Shown here: positions 33,816 to 42,030 of the stretch, piece after piece
How positions within the stretch are numbered: position 1 is the first letter of the stretch
Layout of the letters: each line of letters opens with the position of its first letter
Assembly (NCBI RefSeq): GCF_028802875.1
Contig: NZ_JARAMP010000004.1
Coordinates: 124,001 to 188,000, forward strand
Direction: 5' to 3'
DNA: 64,000 bases
Source of the DNA: Seohaeicola sp024304985
Lineage (GTDB): Bacteria; Pseudomonadota; Alphaproteobacteria; Rhodobacterales; Rhodobacteraceae
Made by a program: the position numbers and the translations under genes
The notes under the pieces: generated by a model
Told to the model about the DNA's origin: nothing
Databases searched by the model: none
What the model saw: the letters and a program-made list of their open reading frames with translations, nothing else

Positions 33816-36167
33816 ATGAGCGTCATGGATATCTTCGAGACGATGGATTATGGCACCGCTCCGGAATCAGCCTCTGAAGCACTGGCCTGGCTGGTGGATC
33901 AGGGTGACCGTTTCGGCCATTTCATCGGGGGGGTCTTCACCAGCCCCGGTGACGGGTTTGAGGCGCGCAATCCCGCCACTGGAGAGGTGCTGGCGACATT
34001 GAGCCAAGCCACACAGACCGATGTGGATGCAGCCGTTACCGCCGCACGACGGGCGCAGGGCAAATGGGAAGGTCTGGGCGGTCATGGCCGCGCGCGATAC
34101 CTATATGCCTTGGCGCGGCAGGTGCAGAAACACGCGCGTCTTTTCTCTGTGCTCGAGGTGTTGGACAACGGCAAGCCGATCCGTGAGGCGCGGGACATCG
34201 ACATTCCACTTGTGCATCGCCATTTCTATTTCCACGCCGGCCTTGCGCAACTGATGGAGAGCGAACAGCCCGACCGTCAGGCGTTCGGCGTCTGCGGGCA
34301 GATCATACCGTGGAACTTTCCCCTGCTGATGCTGGCTTGGAAGGTGGCCCCCGCGCTGGCGGCCGGCAATACGGTGGTGCTGAAACCGGCGGAACAGACT
34401 TCGCTGACCGCACTTTTGTTTGCTGACATCTGCCGCCAAGTCGGGTTGCCCAAGGGCGTGGTCAATATCGTGACCGGCGATGGCGCGGTGGGCGAGATGA
34501 TCGTGACCCATCCCGGCATCGACAAGATCGCCTTCACCGGATCGACCGAGGTGGGGCGTCGCATCCGGCAGGCCACAGCGGGCAGCGGCAAGGCCCTGAC
34601 CTTGGAGCTGGGGGGCAAATCCCCCTATATCGTGTTTGATGACGCCGATCTGGATTCAGCCGTCGAGGGACTGGTCGATGCGATCTGGTTCAATCAGGGG
34701 CAGGTCTGCTGCGCGGGCTCGCGCCTGCTGGTGCAAGAGGGGGTGGCGGATCGTTTCCACGCCAAGCTGCGCGCCCGGATGGACAAGCTGCGGATAGGCA
34801 ATCCCCTGGACAAAAGCATCGACATCGGTGCGATGGTCAGCCCGGAACAGTTGAATCGCGTCCGTGCGATGGTGGATGCCTGCAACGACGGCCAGGTGCA
34901 TCGCAGCGCCGCGACCTTGCCGGATGGAGGGTGCTTCTATCCGCCCACGCTGATCACCGGCCTGTCCACCGCATCACCGCTTATGCAAGACGAGATTTTC
35001 GGCCCTGTTCTGGTCTCGACCACGTTCCGCACACCGTCAGAAGCGGTGGATCTGGCCAACAATACCCGCTACGGGCTGGCGGCCAGCGTGTGGTCTGAGA
35101 ATGTGAACCTTGCGCTGGGCGTGGCCCCGAAACTGGCAGCGGGTGTGATCTGGGTCAACGGGACAAACATGTTCGACGCCGCCGCCCCATTTGGCGGAAT
35201 CCGCGAAAGCGGGTTCGGGCGTGAAGGCGGTTGGGAAGGGCTGGCGGCCTATACAAAGCCGCGTGCAAAGACCAAGCCGCTGGGACAGATCACAGGGTTT
35301 ACGGGCCGCAATGATGATGCGCCCGAGGCGGGAATCGACAGGACGCCCAAACTCTATATCGGGGGCAAGCAGGCGCGCCCGGATGGTGGCTATAGCCGAA
35401 ATGTTCACGCAAGGTCGGGACGCATTCTGGGGCAGGTCCCGATCGCCAGCCGCAAGGACATCCGCAACGCCGTCGAAGCGGCGCGTGGGGCGGCGGGTTG
35501 GTCGGCGACGACGGGGCATCTGCGGGCACAGATTCTCTATTACATCGCGGAGAACCTGTCCGCCCGTGCTGAAGGCTTTGCCTCGCTTCTGGATGCGGTG
35601 CAGGGCACCAAGTCCGGCAAGGCCGAGGTCGATGCCGCCATCCGTCGCCTGTTCACCTATGCTGCCTGGGCTGACAAATATGATGGCAGCGTCAAGGGCG
35701 TGCCGCTGCGCGGCGTCGCGATGGCCATGCCAGCCCCTGTCGGCGTGATCGGCGCCATCTGCCCGGATGATGCCCCCTTGCTGGGGCTGATCTCTCTGAT
35801 GGCGCCTGCCATTGCCATGGGCAACCGCGCAGTGTTGGTCGCTTCCGAAGCCTATCCTCTGGCAGCAACGGATTTTTACCAGATCCTCGACACTTCGGAT
35901 GTGCCGGGCGGGGTAGTGAACATCCTGAGCGGCAGCCACGCCGATCTGGCACCGACGCTGGCCGCGCATATGGATGTGGATGCTGTCTGGTGTTTCTCAT
36001 CGACTCCGCTGTCGCGTCTGATCGAGGAGGCAAGCGCTGGCAACCTCAAACGCACTTGGGTGAATCACGCCAAGGCGCGCGACTGGATGGGAGCCGCAGG
36101 CGAGGGCCGCGCGTTCCTGCAACAAGCGACCGAGATCAAGACGATCTGGGTGCCCTACGGCGAATGA
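33816..36167 (+). CDS. Tandem-domain aldehyde dehydrogenase (ALDH16 type)
   Basis: The 783-residue protein has two ALDH domains. Domain 1 (about residues 25-490) is complete: IIPWNFPLLMLAWK, AFTGSTEVGRRI, LELGGKSPYIVF with the base glutamate, and FNQGQVCCAGSRL with the cysteine. Domain 2 (about residues 510-783; YIGGKQARPDGGYSRNVHAR, then APVGVIGAICPDDAPL) lacks the ELGGK and the cysteine motif and seems structural. This is the bacterial ALDH16 layout, known from Loktanella. The start at 33816 (SVMDIFETMDYG) is chosen by family likeness; the frame reaches 33780. It follows deoC by 42 bases as a probable operon. Confidence 0.93.
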   Translation: MSVMDIFETMDYGTAPESASEALAWLVDQGDRFGHFIGGVFTSPGDGFEARNPATGEVLATLSQATQTDVDAAVTAARRAQGKWEGLGGHGRARYLYALARQVQKHARLFSVLEVLDNGKPIREARDIDIPLVHRHFYFHAGLAQLMESEQPDRQAFGVCGQIIPWNFPLLMLAWKVAPALAAGNTVVLKPAEQTSLTALLFADICRQVGLPKGVVNIVTGDGAVGEMIVTHPGIDKIAFTGSTEVGRRIRQATAGSGKALTLELGGKSPYIVFDDADLDSAVEGLVDAIWFNQGQVCCAGSRLLVQEGVADRFHAKLRARMDKLRIGNPLDKSIDIGAMVSPEQLNRVRAMVDACNDGQVHRSAATLPDGGCFYPPTLITGLSTASPLMQDEIFGPVLVSTTFRTPSEAVDLANNTRYGLAASVWSENVNLALGVAPKLAAGVIWVNGTNMFDAAAPFGGIRESGFGREGGWEGLAAYTKPRAKTKPLGQITGFTGRNDDAPEAGIDRTPKLYIGGKQARPDGGYSRNVHARSGRILGQVPIASRKDIRNAVEAARGAAGWSATTGHLRAQILYYIAENLSARAEGFASLLDAVQGTKSGKAEVDAAIRRLFTYAAWADKYDGSVKGVPLRGVAMAMPAPVGVIGAICPDDAPLLGLISLMAPAIAMGNRAVLVASEAYPLAATDFYQILDTSDVPGGVVNILSGSHADLAPTLAAHMDVDAVWCFSSTPLSRLIEEASAGNLKRTWVNHAKARDWMGAAGEGRAFLQQATEIKTIWVPYGE

Positions 36168-36170
36168 ATG

Positions 36171-36641
36171 TCAGACCCTGTGATAGGGTGATCCGGCAAG
36201 GATCGAGGCCGCGCGATAAAGCTGCTCGGCCAGCATCACGCGCACCAACATATGAGGCCAGACCATCTTGCCGAAGGACAGGCTGAAATCGGCGCGCGCG
36301 CGCAAGGCTGGGTCGATCCCATCCGCGCCGCCAATGACCAGGGCCAGGTCACCGCGCCCGGCATCCCGCCAACCCGCCAGTTTCTCGGCAAAATCTGGTG
36401 AGGACATGACTGTCCCACGCTCGTCCAGCGTGCAGATCAGAGCGCCGTTCGGGATCACCCGATCCAGCAAGGCAGCCTCTGCCGCCATACCGCCGCCCTT
36501 GCGATCCTCGACCTCATGCACCTGCACCGGACCAAGGCCAAGCACCCGGCCACTTCGCTCCAGCCGCGTCAGGTAGTCGTCGATCAATGCGCGTTCCGGG
36601 CCGGTCCGCAACCGGCCCACCGCGCAGATATGAACCCGCAT
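36171..36641 (-). CDS. rlmH: 23S rRNA pseudouridine-1915 N3-methyltransferase
   Basis: This 156-residue SPOUT-class methyltransferase modifies helix 69 of 23S rRNA on the 70S ribosome. The N-terminal RVHICAVGRLRTGPERAL and the C-terminal trefoil-knot part (GGADGIDPALRARADFSLSF, GKMVWPHMLVRVMLAEQLYR, GSPYHR) are diagnostic. Its ATG overlaps the rsfS stop by one base (TGATG), the conserved rsfS-rlmH pairing in bacteria. Confidence 0.96.
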   Translation of the reverse strand: MRVHICAVGRLRTGPERALIDDYLTRLERSGRVLGLGPVQVHEVEDRKGGGMAAEAALLDRVIPNGALICTLDERGTVMSSPDFAEKLAGWRDAGRGDLALVIGGADGIDPALRARADFSLSFGKMVWPHMLVRVMLAEQLYRAASILAGSPYHRV

Positions 36642-37018
36642 CAGACCGTCGTGGCGGCCGCGGGTTTCGCGGAGCCGCTGGGCATCCACATTTTCTCAAG
36701 CTGATAGAATTCGCGCACTTCGGGGCGGAACACGTGGACGATCACATCGCCTGTGTCGATCAGCACCCAGTCGCCGGTTTCCTTCCCTTCGATCCGGCTC
36801 AGCCGTCCGTAGGTCTGCTTGAGGTCATCCACCAGCTTTTCGGCAATTGCCGAGACCTGCCGCGAGGACCGGCCCGAGCAGATCACCATGTAATCGCCAA
36901 TAGCCGTCTTGCCGCGCAGGTCGATCTGCACGATCTCTTCGGCCTTGTCGTCTTCAAGCTGGTTCAGGATATGCGCCAGAAGCTCTTCGCTTGTGACTTG
37001 TGTCGGGGCTGCGGTCAT
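36641..37018 (-). CDS. rsfS: Ribosomal silencing factor RsfS (Iojap)
   Basis: The 125-residue protein binds L14 and prevents subunit joining during starvation. The domain is clear: AHILNQLEDDKAEEIVQIDL, GKTAIGDYMVICSGRSSRQV, ETGDWVLIDTGDVIVHVF, PEVREFYQLEKMW. The start is doubtful. The ATG at 37018 is used here. The frame stays open to a GTG at 37114, but that codon has no ribosome site. The strong AAGGAGG at 37075-37081 instead faces an ATG at 37071 in another frame, which opens an 18-codon ORF ending exactly over this start. Confidence 0.93.
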   Translation of the reverse strand: MTAAPTQVTSEELLAHILNQLEDDKAEEIVQIDLRGKTAIGDYMVICSGRSSRQVSAIAEKLVDDLKQTYGRLSRIEGKETGDWVLIDTGDVIVHVFRPEVREFYQLEKMWMPSGSAKPAAATTV

Positions 37019-37071
37019 CGTTGCACCGACCGGAGCGGCAGACGCCGCTGCAAAGTTGAGTGACAGGACAT
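37015..37071 (-). CDS. Candidate 18-codon upstream ORF coupled to rsfS
   Basis: ATG at 37071, three bases after AAGGAGG, opens an 18-residue frame (MSCHSTLQRRLPLRSVQR) whose TGA overlaps the rsfS ATG as ATGA. This layout would let ribosomes re-initiate on rsfS. The three-base spacing is short, and the ORF may be accidental if rsfS truly starts upstream. Confidence 0.35.
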   Translation of the reverse strand: MSCHSTLQRRLPLRSVQR

Positions 37072-37188
37072 TGTCCTCCTTGTGGCACGCCGACAGGGCC
37101 CCGGCGCTGGGCACACTTCAAAGATAGCATCGCATCATGCAAATCTCAATGAGCGGCGCACGCCCTGTGCACCCATGGGCGGCCCGAG

Positions 37189-38523
37189 TCAATCGCTCGT
37201 GCGCAGGGCAGGCTGACCCTCGCCCATCCCCAGAAGCCGCACTTCTCGTTGTGGAAAGGGAATCGCGATACCGTTAGCCTTGAAGGCATCCCACAATGCC
37301 AGATAGACATTGCCGCGAATATTGGTCAGCCCCTGGGTGGGATCCTTTATCCATAAACGCAGGATGTAGTCCACGGAACTGTCGCCAAAGCCGGTGATGT
37401 GGCAAACCGGCTGCTTGAAATCCAGCACCCGCTCGACACTTTGCGCCGCCTCCACCGCGATGCGGCGCACCATGTGGGGGTCGTCGTCATAGGCAGTCCC
37501 GAAATGGATATCCAACCGCACGAATTCGTTGGAGTGTGACCAGTTGACCACCTGTCCGGTGATCAGATCCTCGTTTGGAATCAGATACTCGCGCCCGTCC
37601 CGCGTGACTACCGAGACATAGCGCGCGCCCAGCGCGTTGATCCAGCCGAAGGTATCCCCAAGGCTTATGACGTCACCGGGCTTGATCGACTTGTCCAGCA
37701 GGATGATCACCCCGGACACAAGATTCGACACCACCTTCTGTAATCCGAAGCCCAGTCCAAGGCCGATGGCGCCTGACAGCACAGCCAGACCGGTCAGATC
37801 GAAACCCACCGTTCGCAAACCGATGAAAAAGGCCGCGCCGTAAAGTCCGACTTGCAGGGTTTTGACCGCCAGAACCTGCATCGAGGGGCTTATATCCTCG
37901 TTCGCGCTGATGCGCTGCGTCGATTGCTGCGTGATGAAGCGCGCCAGCGTGAACAGAACCGCCAGTATCATCACCGCCTGTAGAATCAGCCATACCGACA
38001 GCCGAGTGTCGGCTATCTCGATAGCCAACCCGTCCAGCAGGGCGCGCGTGTCATCCGTCAGTCCCAGGATCGAGAGTGATACCCATGCCCAGCCGACATA
38101 GCGCACCAAAGCACGAAGCACCGCGTTGCCGATGATCCGGGTGAGAATCGCGATGACCAGCCAGGCAAGCGCCAGTTGCGCCACAACTGCCAGAAGATAG
38201 GAGCGGCTTGACCATGTCACTTCCCGCATGATCCATATCAAGGGCCAGATCATCGCGACGAAAATGATCAACCGCAAACGATTGCGTAGCGTCACAGCAA
38301 GGCGCATCCGCCACTTGGGCCACCCTTCGCGATGCCGCAACCATTCGCTGAAACGGGGCGCAAGACCGCGGGCCAGCAGATGCGCGACCAACAGCAGCCC
38401 AAGAGCGATCCCGATCTGATAGGCGTTCCACGGCCGCAGAAGGCTTGTCATGAAAAGCTCGATCTGCGTCAGCAGGCCGAGAGCAACCTCCATGGTGCCA
38501 TCGTTGGGGATATCCTGGTTCAT
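37189..38523 (-). CDS. MscS-family mechanosensitive ion channel
   Basis: The 444-residue inner-membrane channel has four or five N-terminal hydrophobic segments (GIALGLLLVAHLLARG, LIIFVAMIWPLIWIM, LAVVAQLALAWLVIAILT, LQAVMILAVLFTLARF) before the MscS core. The pore helix and signature are LSGAIGLGLGFGLQKVVSNL followed by VSGVIILLDKSIKPGD, and the beta domain shows SVVTRDGREYLIPNEDLIT. It opens under membrane tension and releases solutes during osmotic downshock. The start at 38523 has GGGAGAGG upstream; the frame runs to 38565 without one. Confidence 0.92.
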   Translation of the reverse strand: MNQDIPNDGTMEVALGLLTQIELFMTSLLRPWNAYQIGIALGLLLVAHLLARGLAPRFSEWLRHREGWPKWRMRLAVTLRNRLRLIIFVAMIWPLIWIMREVTWSSRSYLLAVVAQLALAWLVIAILTRIIGNAVLRALVRYVGWAWVSLSILGLTDDTRALLDGLAIEIADTRLSVWLILQAVMILAVLFTLARFITQQSTQRISANEDISPSMQVLAVKTLQVGLYGAAFFIGLRTVGFDLTGLAVLSGAIGLGLGFGLQKVVSNLVSGVIILLDKSIKPGDVISLGDTFGWINALGARYVSVVTRDGREYLIPNEDLITGQVVNWSHSNEFVRLDIHFGTAYDDDPHMVRRIAVEAAQSVERVLDFKQPVCHITGFGDSSVDYILRLWIKDPTQGLTNIRGNVYLALWDAFKANGIAIPFPQREVRLLGMGEGQPALRTSD

Positions 38524-38630
38524 ACCTCTCCCGTCTTTGGACAAGGGTTGCACGATGGATGCCACGCGACAAGCCCCTGACCCGGTCGCGGGCCTTGATA
38601 GACTCGCTCAGGCATAGTATCCCGCCTGCC

Positions 38631-38717
38631 ATGACACGGATTTTCGACATGGATGACCGCGCGCGTCTGCGCGAACGCTTTTTCGGGGCATCCCTGACGG
38701 TGCTGGCCCGCCTATAA
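38631..38717 (+). CDS. Candidate 28-residue small ORF before leuC
   Basis: ATG to TAA encodes a 28-residue peptide (start MTRIFDMDDRARLRERFF, end TVLARL) with codon use like real genes of this window. It has four leucines but no leucine run. A weak stem (CGCGC-GTCT-GCGCG, 38660-38673) followed by TTTTT at 38679 lies inside it. It might be a leader peptide or small protein of the leuCD operon, 56 bases before leuC. No good ribosome site is visible, so support is limited. Confidence 0.35.
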   Translation: MTRIFDMDDRARLRERFFGASLTVLARL

Positions 38718-38773
38718 GGGTCGCCCGCCGCTTTTTCGACCACAGCCAGAACACCAGCCAAGGGAGAGGACCG

Positions 38774-40177
38774 ATGTCCCCCAAAACGCTCTATGACAAG
38801 ATCTGGGATGCCCATGTCGCCCACGAAGCCGACGACGGCACCTGCCTTCTGTATATCGACCGCCACCTTGTCCACGAGGTGACCAGCCCGCAGGCCTTTG
38901 AAGGGCTGCGCATGGCGGGCCGCACCGTCCATGCCCCCGACAAGACCATCGCCGTGCCCGATCACAACGTCCCCACGACGCTGGACCGTGCCAAGGGGAT
39001 CGAGAACGAGGAAAGCCGGATCCAGGTCGAAGCGCTGGACAAGAACGCCAAGGATTTCGGGATTCACTACTATCCCGTGTCCGACATCCGTCAGGGCATC
39101 GTGCATATCGTCGGCCCGGAGCAAGGCTGGACCCTGCCGGGCATGACCGTGGTTTGCGGTGATAGCCACACAGCGACCCACGGTGCCTTTGGCGCTTTGG
39201 CGCATGGCATCGGCACCTCCGAGGTCGAGCATGTGCTGGCGACCCAGACCCTGATCCAGAAGAAATCCAAGAACATGAAGGTCGAGATCACCGGGAAACT
39301 GCGCCCCGGCGTGACCGCCAAGGACATTACCTTGTCTGTGATCGGGAAGACCGGCACCGCTGGCGGCACAGGCTATGTGATCGAATACTGCGGCGAGGCG
39401 ATCCGCGACCTGTCCATGGAAGGGCGCATGACCGTCTGCAACATGGCGATCGAGGGCGGCGCACGGGCCGGCCTGATCGCCCCCGATGAAAAGACCTATG
39501 AATATGTCATGGGGCGGCCCCACGCGCCCAAAGGTGCCCAGTGGGAAGCGGCACTGGCTTGGTGGAAGACACTGTATTCTGATCCAGACGCGCATTGGGA
39601 CAAGGTTGTGACCATCAAGGGCGAGGATATCGCCCCTGTCGTCACATGGGGCACCAGCCCCGAGGATGTGCTGCCCATCACCGCAAGCGTTCCCGCGCCT
39701 GAGGATTTCACTGGCGGCAAGGTCGAAGCAGCGAAACGTTCTTTGGAGTACATGGGACTGCAACCCGGAACGCCGCTGAACCAGATCAAGATCGACACGG
39801 TGTTCATCGGCTCTTGCACCAATGGCCGGATCGAGGATCTGCGCGCCGCAGCCGCGATCCTCAAGGGCAAGAAGATCAAGGACGGTCTGCGCGCCATGGT
39901 CGTGCCCGGATCGGGTCTGGTGCGCGCACAAGCGGAAGAAGAGGGTCTGGCACAGATCTTCATCGACGCGGGCTTTGAATGGCGTCTGGCCGGATGCTCG
40001 ATGTGCCTGGCAATGAACCCCGATCAGCTGTCGCCAGGCGAACGCTGCGCGGCGACCAGCAATCGCAATTTCGAAGGCCGTCAGGGTCGCGGTGGCCGCA
40101 CCCATCTGATGAGCCCCGCCATGGCCGCCGCCGCCGCCGTGACCGGGCATCTGACCGATGTGCGCGAATTGATGTGA
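38774..40177 (+). CDS. leuC: 3-isopropylmalate dehydratase large subunit
   Basis: The 467-residue aconitase-family subunit isomerises 2- to 3-isopropylmalate in leucine synthesis. The [4Fe-4S] cysteines are in GSCTNGRIEDLR and AGCSMCLAMNPDQL; other marks are CLLYIDRHLVHEVTSPQAF, VCGDSHTATHGAFGALAHGI and GERCAATSNRNFEGRQG. GGGAGAGGA lies seven bases upstream of the start. leuD follows after 76 bases, so the two subunits are coexpressed. Confidence 0.98.
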   Translation: MSPKTLYDKIWDAHVAHEADDGTCLLYIDRHLVHEVTSPQAFEGLRMAGRTVHAPDKTIAVPDHNVPTTLDRAKGIENEESRIQVEALDKNAKDFGIHYYPVSDIRQGIVHIVGPEQGWTLPGMTVVCGDSHTATHGAFGALAHGIGTSEVEHVLATQTLIQKKSKNMKVEITGKLRPGVTAKDITLSVIGKTGTAGGTGYVIEYCGEAIRDLSMEGRMTVCNMAIEGGARAGLIAPDEKTYEYVMGRPHAPKGAQWEAALAWWKTLYSDPDAHWDKVVTIKGEDIAPVVTWGTSPEDVLPITASVPAPEDFTGGKVEAAKRSLEYMGLQPGTPLNQIKIDTVFIGSCTNGRIEDLRAAAAILKGKKIKDGLRAMVVPGSGLVRAQAEEEGLAQIFIDAGFEWRLAGCSMCLAMNPDQLSPGERCAATSNRNFEGRQGRGGRTHLMSPAMAAAAAVTGHLTDVRELM

Positions 40178-40253
40178 ACAGGGCAGCCGTGAATCAGCCG
40201 GTGCGGACCTGTTCGCAATGGCTGACGATGGTCGAACAGACAGGATAGAGACA

Positions 40254-40859
40254 ATGGACAAATTCACCAAACTCAGCGGCATTGCCGCACCGCTGCCCCT
40301 GATCAACGTCGATACGGACATGATCATCCCCAAGCAGTTCCTCAAGACGATCAAGCGCTCGGGCCTTGGCGTGAACCTGTTTGACGAGATGCGCTATGAC
40401 GGCGAAGGCAATGAGATCCCCGATTTCGTGCTGAACAAGCCGCAATATCGCAACGCGGAAATTCTGGTCGCGGGCGACAATTTCGGCTGTGGCTCCTCGC
40501 GCGAGCATGCCCCGTGGGCGTTGCTCGATTTCGGTATCCGCTGCGTGATCGCACCCAGCTATGCTGATATTTTCTATAACAACTGCTTCAAGAACGGCAT
40601 CCTGCCGATCGTGTTGCCGCAAGAGCAGGTCGATATTCTGATGAAGGACGCCGAAAAAGGTGCCAACGCCAGAATCGAGATCGACCTTGAGGCGCAGACG
40701 ATCACATCGTCGGATGGTGAAGTCTTCTCCTTCGATGTCGATTCGTTCAAGAAACATTGCCTCATGAACGGGCTGGACGATATCGGGCTGACGCTTGAGA
40801 AAGCGGCGTCGATCAAGTCCTTTGAAAGCAAGCTTGCATCGGAGCGTCCTTGGGTCTGA
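40254..40859 (+). CDS. leuD: 3-isopropylmalate dehydratase small subunit
   Basis: The 201-residue swivel-domain partner of LeuC has INVDTDMIIPKQFLKTI at the N-terminus, GDNFGCGSSREHAPWALLDF for substrate binding, and APSYADIFYNNCFKNGILPI. The start at 40254 is preceded by AGGATAGAG; the reading frame extends back to 40218 but that part does not match the family. A terminator follows at 40898. leuB is found 4 kb further on, separated by unrelated genes. Confidence 0.97.
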   Translation: MDKFTKLSGIAAPLPLINVDTDMIIPKQFLKTIKRSGLGVNLFDEMRYDGEGNEIPDFVLNKPQYRNAEILVAGDNFGCGSSREHAPWALLDFGIRCVIAPSYADIFYNNCFKNGILPIVLPQEQVDILMKDAEKGANARIEIDLEAQTITSSDGEVFSFDVDSFKKHCLMNGLDDIGLTLEKAASIKSFESKLASERPWV

Positions 40860-40897
40860 TCGCGTCATGGCGTGACGTCACATGGTGAGTATCCGGC

Positions 40898-40930
40898 AAG
40901 GCCGCTTCTCTCGGGGGGGCGGCCTTTTGC
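40898..40930 (+). terminator. Rho-independent terminator of leuCD
   Basis: An 8-bp stem, AAGGCCGC at 40898-40905 and GCGGCCTT at 40919-40926, with a 13-nt loop containing a G-run, is followed by TTTTGC. Confidence 0.85.
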
Positions 40931-41196
40931 TTTGGTGGTCGACGGCCGCCATGGCACAACATGTTGTAAATGTCTGAAAAAGAGCCAAAATTCTCCCCAG
41001 CATTGGTACATTTCAGCATCAGTTGGTCCATCAAATTGCCTCAAAATTGCGGTCAACTTTATGAGTGGCTTGAGGCCCTTCGGGAAAGAAGGCAAAAATT
41101 GGGCAATATTGAGGCATGCCGTCTTTATTGGCGGTTTCAAGTTGGAAACAGGACGCGGCACCGCATCACGTCCGGCCAGTTTGAAGGGGACGAACA
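40931..41196 (+). promoter_or_regulatory. AT-rich leader region with palindrome and alternative hairpins
   Basis: This region before the unknown membrane-protein gene is clearly AT-richer than its surroundings. It holds the perfect 12-bp palindrome ACAACATGTTGT (40956-40967). TGCCTCAAAATTGC (41037-41050) can pair at 13 of 14 positions with GCAATATTGAGGCA (41103-41116). The core GCCTCAA (41038-41044) can pair instead with TTGAGGC at 41070-41076, so two folds exclude each other. A 76-codon frame from 40970 to 41200 ends over the next start as GTGA, but its third codon positions are AT-rich and unlike neighbouring genes. A structured 5' leader or small RNA is possible. Confidence 0.4.
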
Positions 41197-42030
41197 GTGA
41201 TCGGACAAATGACAGGCGCCGCCTTGCGCGCGCTCATGGTGGCTCTGCTGATTGCCATGCCTTCCATGCTGATTTCCGGCGTGGGGATCGACGGCACGCA
41301 GTTCGTGATGCTGCTGGCGCTGCTGGCCGCAGGCCTTGTCATGATGGAATACAACTCGGCCTATCCCAGCCTCATCGCCTTTCGCCACGCGCCGCCCTAT
41401 AACCGGCTACGCTTCGCGATGATCTTTCTTGCTGTTCTGATCCTGACGCTGGTCTATCGCGGCTACAGCGACCCCGGCACGACAACCCAGATCATGACCT
41501 CGATCGGCGTGATCCTTGGGAACATGACCGATTTTCCCTTCTCGCCCGTTCGCCTCGCCGTGCTGATGCTGCCGATCGAAGCACCGGACACATTGGTCGT
41601 GGCGGTCCGCATGGCAGCGGGCGTGTGCTACACGCTGTCCGTTGTCATGATCCTGATCTTCGCCGCGATGGTCAGGCTCTATGGTTGGCCAGCCCGTCAC
41701 GGGGCTTTCAATGTCTGGATCAACCTGCCGATGTTCGACGCCACATCGGGCGGGGATGTGGTGAACCGCCTCAAGGCACATGCGCGAATTAACCTGATCT
41801 TAGGATTTCTCCTGCCATTTCTGATCCCAGGTGCCGTCTATGCCGCCGCCGGGTCAATCGACATCGGGGCGCTTGCGGTTCCGCAAACCCTGATCTGGAC
41901 GATGTGCCTATGGGCTTTCCTTCCTGCCAGCCTGATGATGCGCGGCATCGCGATGGCCCGTATCGCCGCCATGATCGAGGACAAGCGACGTCGCACCTAT
42001 GCCGCAGCCGAGGGCTTGCAACCAATCTGA
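41197..42030 (+). CDS. Membrane protein of unknown function
   Basis: I do not recognise a named family in this 277-residue protein. It has about seven hydrophobic segments (ALRALMVALLIAMPSMLI, FVMLLALLAAGLVMM, FAMIFLAVLILTLVY, a CYTLSVVMILIFAAMV segment, LILGFLLPFLIPGAVYA, TLIWTMCLWAFLPASLMM) and ends with a short basic tail (RIAAMIEDKRRRTYAA). The GTG start has AAGGGG eight bases upstream. Its stop overlaps the most likely start of the following secreted hydrolase, so the two form a unit. Its position between leuD and leuB appears to be insertion of a separate unit rather than a leucine-related role. Confidence 0.8.
   Translation: MIGQMTGAALRALMVALLIAMPSMLISGVGIDGTQFVMLLALLAAGLVMMEYNSAYPSLIAFRHAPPYNRLRFAMIFLAVLILTLVYRGYSDPGTTTQIMTSIGVILGNMTDFPFSPVRLAVLMLPIEAPDTLVVAVRMAAGVCYTLSVVMILIFAAMVRLYGWPARHGAFNVWINLPMFDATSGGDVVNRLKAHARINLILGFLLPFLIPGAVYAAAGSIDIGALAVPQTLIWTMCLWAFLPASLMMRGIAMARIAAMIEDKRRRTYAAAEGLQPI

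Noticed and set aside
40175..40252. 24-codon ORF between leuC and leuD
   Set aside because: It starts with a GTG overlapping the leuC stop but has no ribosome site and occupies the leader of leuD; no independent support.
38051..40354. 767-codon minus-strand open frame opposite leuC and mscS
   Set aside because: It mirrors leuC and its neighbour; long antisense frames are expected in high-G+C DNA with strong third-position bias, and the translation has no recognisable domain.
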